A stretch of DNA of 64,000 nucleotides, from assembly GCA_965206975.1 (NCBI GenBank), contig OZ242253.1, forward strand, positions 3,589,535 to 3,653,534, written 5' to 3'. The stretch is from JAAXGI01 sp965206975 (GTDB lineage: Bacteria; Gemmatimonadota; Gemmatimonadetes; Longimicrobiales; Gaopeijiaceae). Positions 63,756-64,000 of the stretch are shown here, one piece after another; the first letter of the stretch is position 1, and every line of letters starts with the position of its first letter. The translations under genes and the position numbers were made by a program. The notes under the pieces were generated by a model. The model ran no database searches. It was not told the origin of the DNA and saw nothing but the letters and a program-made list of their open reading frames with translations.

Positions 63756-64000
63756 GTCGTGCCCTCCCACATGCGGACCACGCCAGCAATTCCCGAGATG
63801 GAAAGGACGAGAACGCTCGGATCGATGCTGGCTCGAGACACCGGCGGCCTGACTCCCGACGTCGACCGCAGGGAGCGAGGCGTCGCACCGACTCACAACT
63901 GCATGCTCGGGGACGGCATGACGACTCAGTGCCGGGGTGTCATGACCCGAATGGATTCTCGTCCGCCGATGGCCCGTAGATTGCCGGGACAGGTATGTCG
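63756..64000. other. Upstream region of folK up to the window edge
   Basis: No gene recognised. It should contain the promoter of the folK-aroB unit; no clear -35/-10 pair stands out. Confidence 0.35.

Noticed and set aside
1..64000. CRISPR arrays, rRNA, tRNA, prophage or toxin-antitoxin modules
   Set aside because: None was recognisable by eye; a tRNA scan and profile search would be needed to exclude small RNA genes.

Overview
The window is a GC-rich bacterial chromosome segment. It carries TonB-dependent receptors with a carboxypeptidase-regulatory-like N-terminus, signal-peptide-bearing parvulins, a tandem M16 peptidase pair and many overlapping start/stop junctions with GTG and TTG starts. 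These traits together suggest a Gemmatimonadota-type organism. This is inferred from protein style and gene order; no rRNA or other phylogenetic marker was scored. I found no rRNA, tRNA, CRISPR array or phage module.

Layout. (1) 1-12.5 kb is an accessory and decaying zone. It holds an IS110-family transposase, a large TonB-dependent receptor, a GNAT acetyltransferase split by an IS1182/IS5-like element, a PLP-dependent decarboxylase, a metalloprotease-like gene that has lost its catalytic Glu, and a frameshifted receptor remnant. (2) 12.6-18 kb reads right: purD, a mutM ORF fused in frame to an M16 peptidase, and a second M16-like protein without the zinc motif; ubiE/menG faces them. (3) 19.1-26 kb is one long leftward run: lepA, a PfkB kinase, a STAS-HATPase protein, a STAS protein, a NifU C-domain protein, mrp, a 74-codon gene with an apparent ATC start, and a SAM hydrolase. 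(4) 26.4-29 kb holds a DUF4389 membrane protein, an IS110 remnant and a DUF4384 secreted protein. (5) 29-40.8 kb is a compact rightward run: DUF58, BatA-like, mfd, a PpiC lipoprotein, surA, pdxA, holB, moaC. (6) 40.8-45.6 kb reads left: a class V aminotransferase with an IS256-family element just upstream of its start, guaB with a structured leader, and a small conserved gene. (7) 45.8-56.6 kb has a hexapeptide acyltransferase, acs, a Fur/PerR regulator, a GlcD-like oxidase, a PBP4-type carboxypeptidase, a zinc-ribbon membrane protein, an outer-membrane protein, moeA and an M23 peptidase lipoprotein. (8) 56.8-64 kb has a second copy of the 1496-bp IS in opposite orientation, a 3-methyladenine glycosylase, a NYN/OST-HTH protein, a decayed acyl-CoA synthetase, aroB and folK.

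Genes that plausibly work together: NifU-C and Mrp (Fe-S cluster scaffold and carrier); two STAS proteins, one carrying an HATPase (partner-switch type signalling); the PpiC lipoprotein and SurA (outer-membrane protein folding); MoaC and MoeA (molybdenum cofactor); DUF58 and BatA-like.

The strongest unusual observations are: the 1496-bp IS makes its transposase stop codon from the CTAG target duplication, and removing it restores the GNAT frame exactly; the ATC-initiated gene behind mrp; the MutM-M16 fusion; the Glu-to-Lys change in a metalloprotease-like motif; a hairpin/T-tract leader on guaB; and the NYN protein with two OST-HTH domains. I did not find a clearly new multi-gene system.
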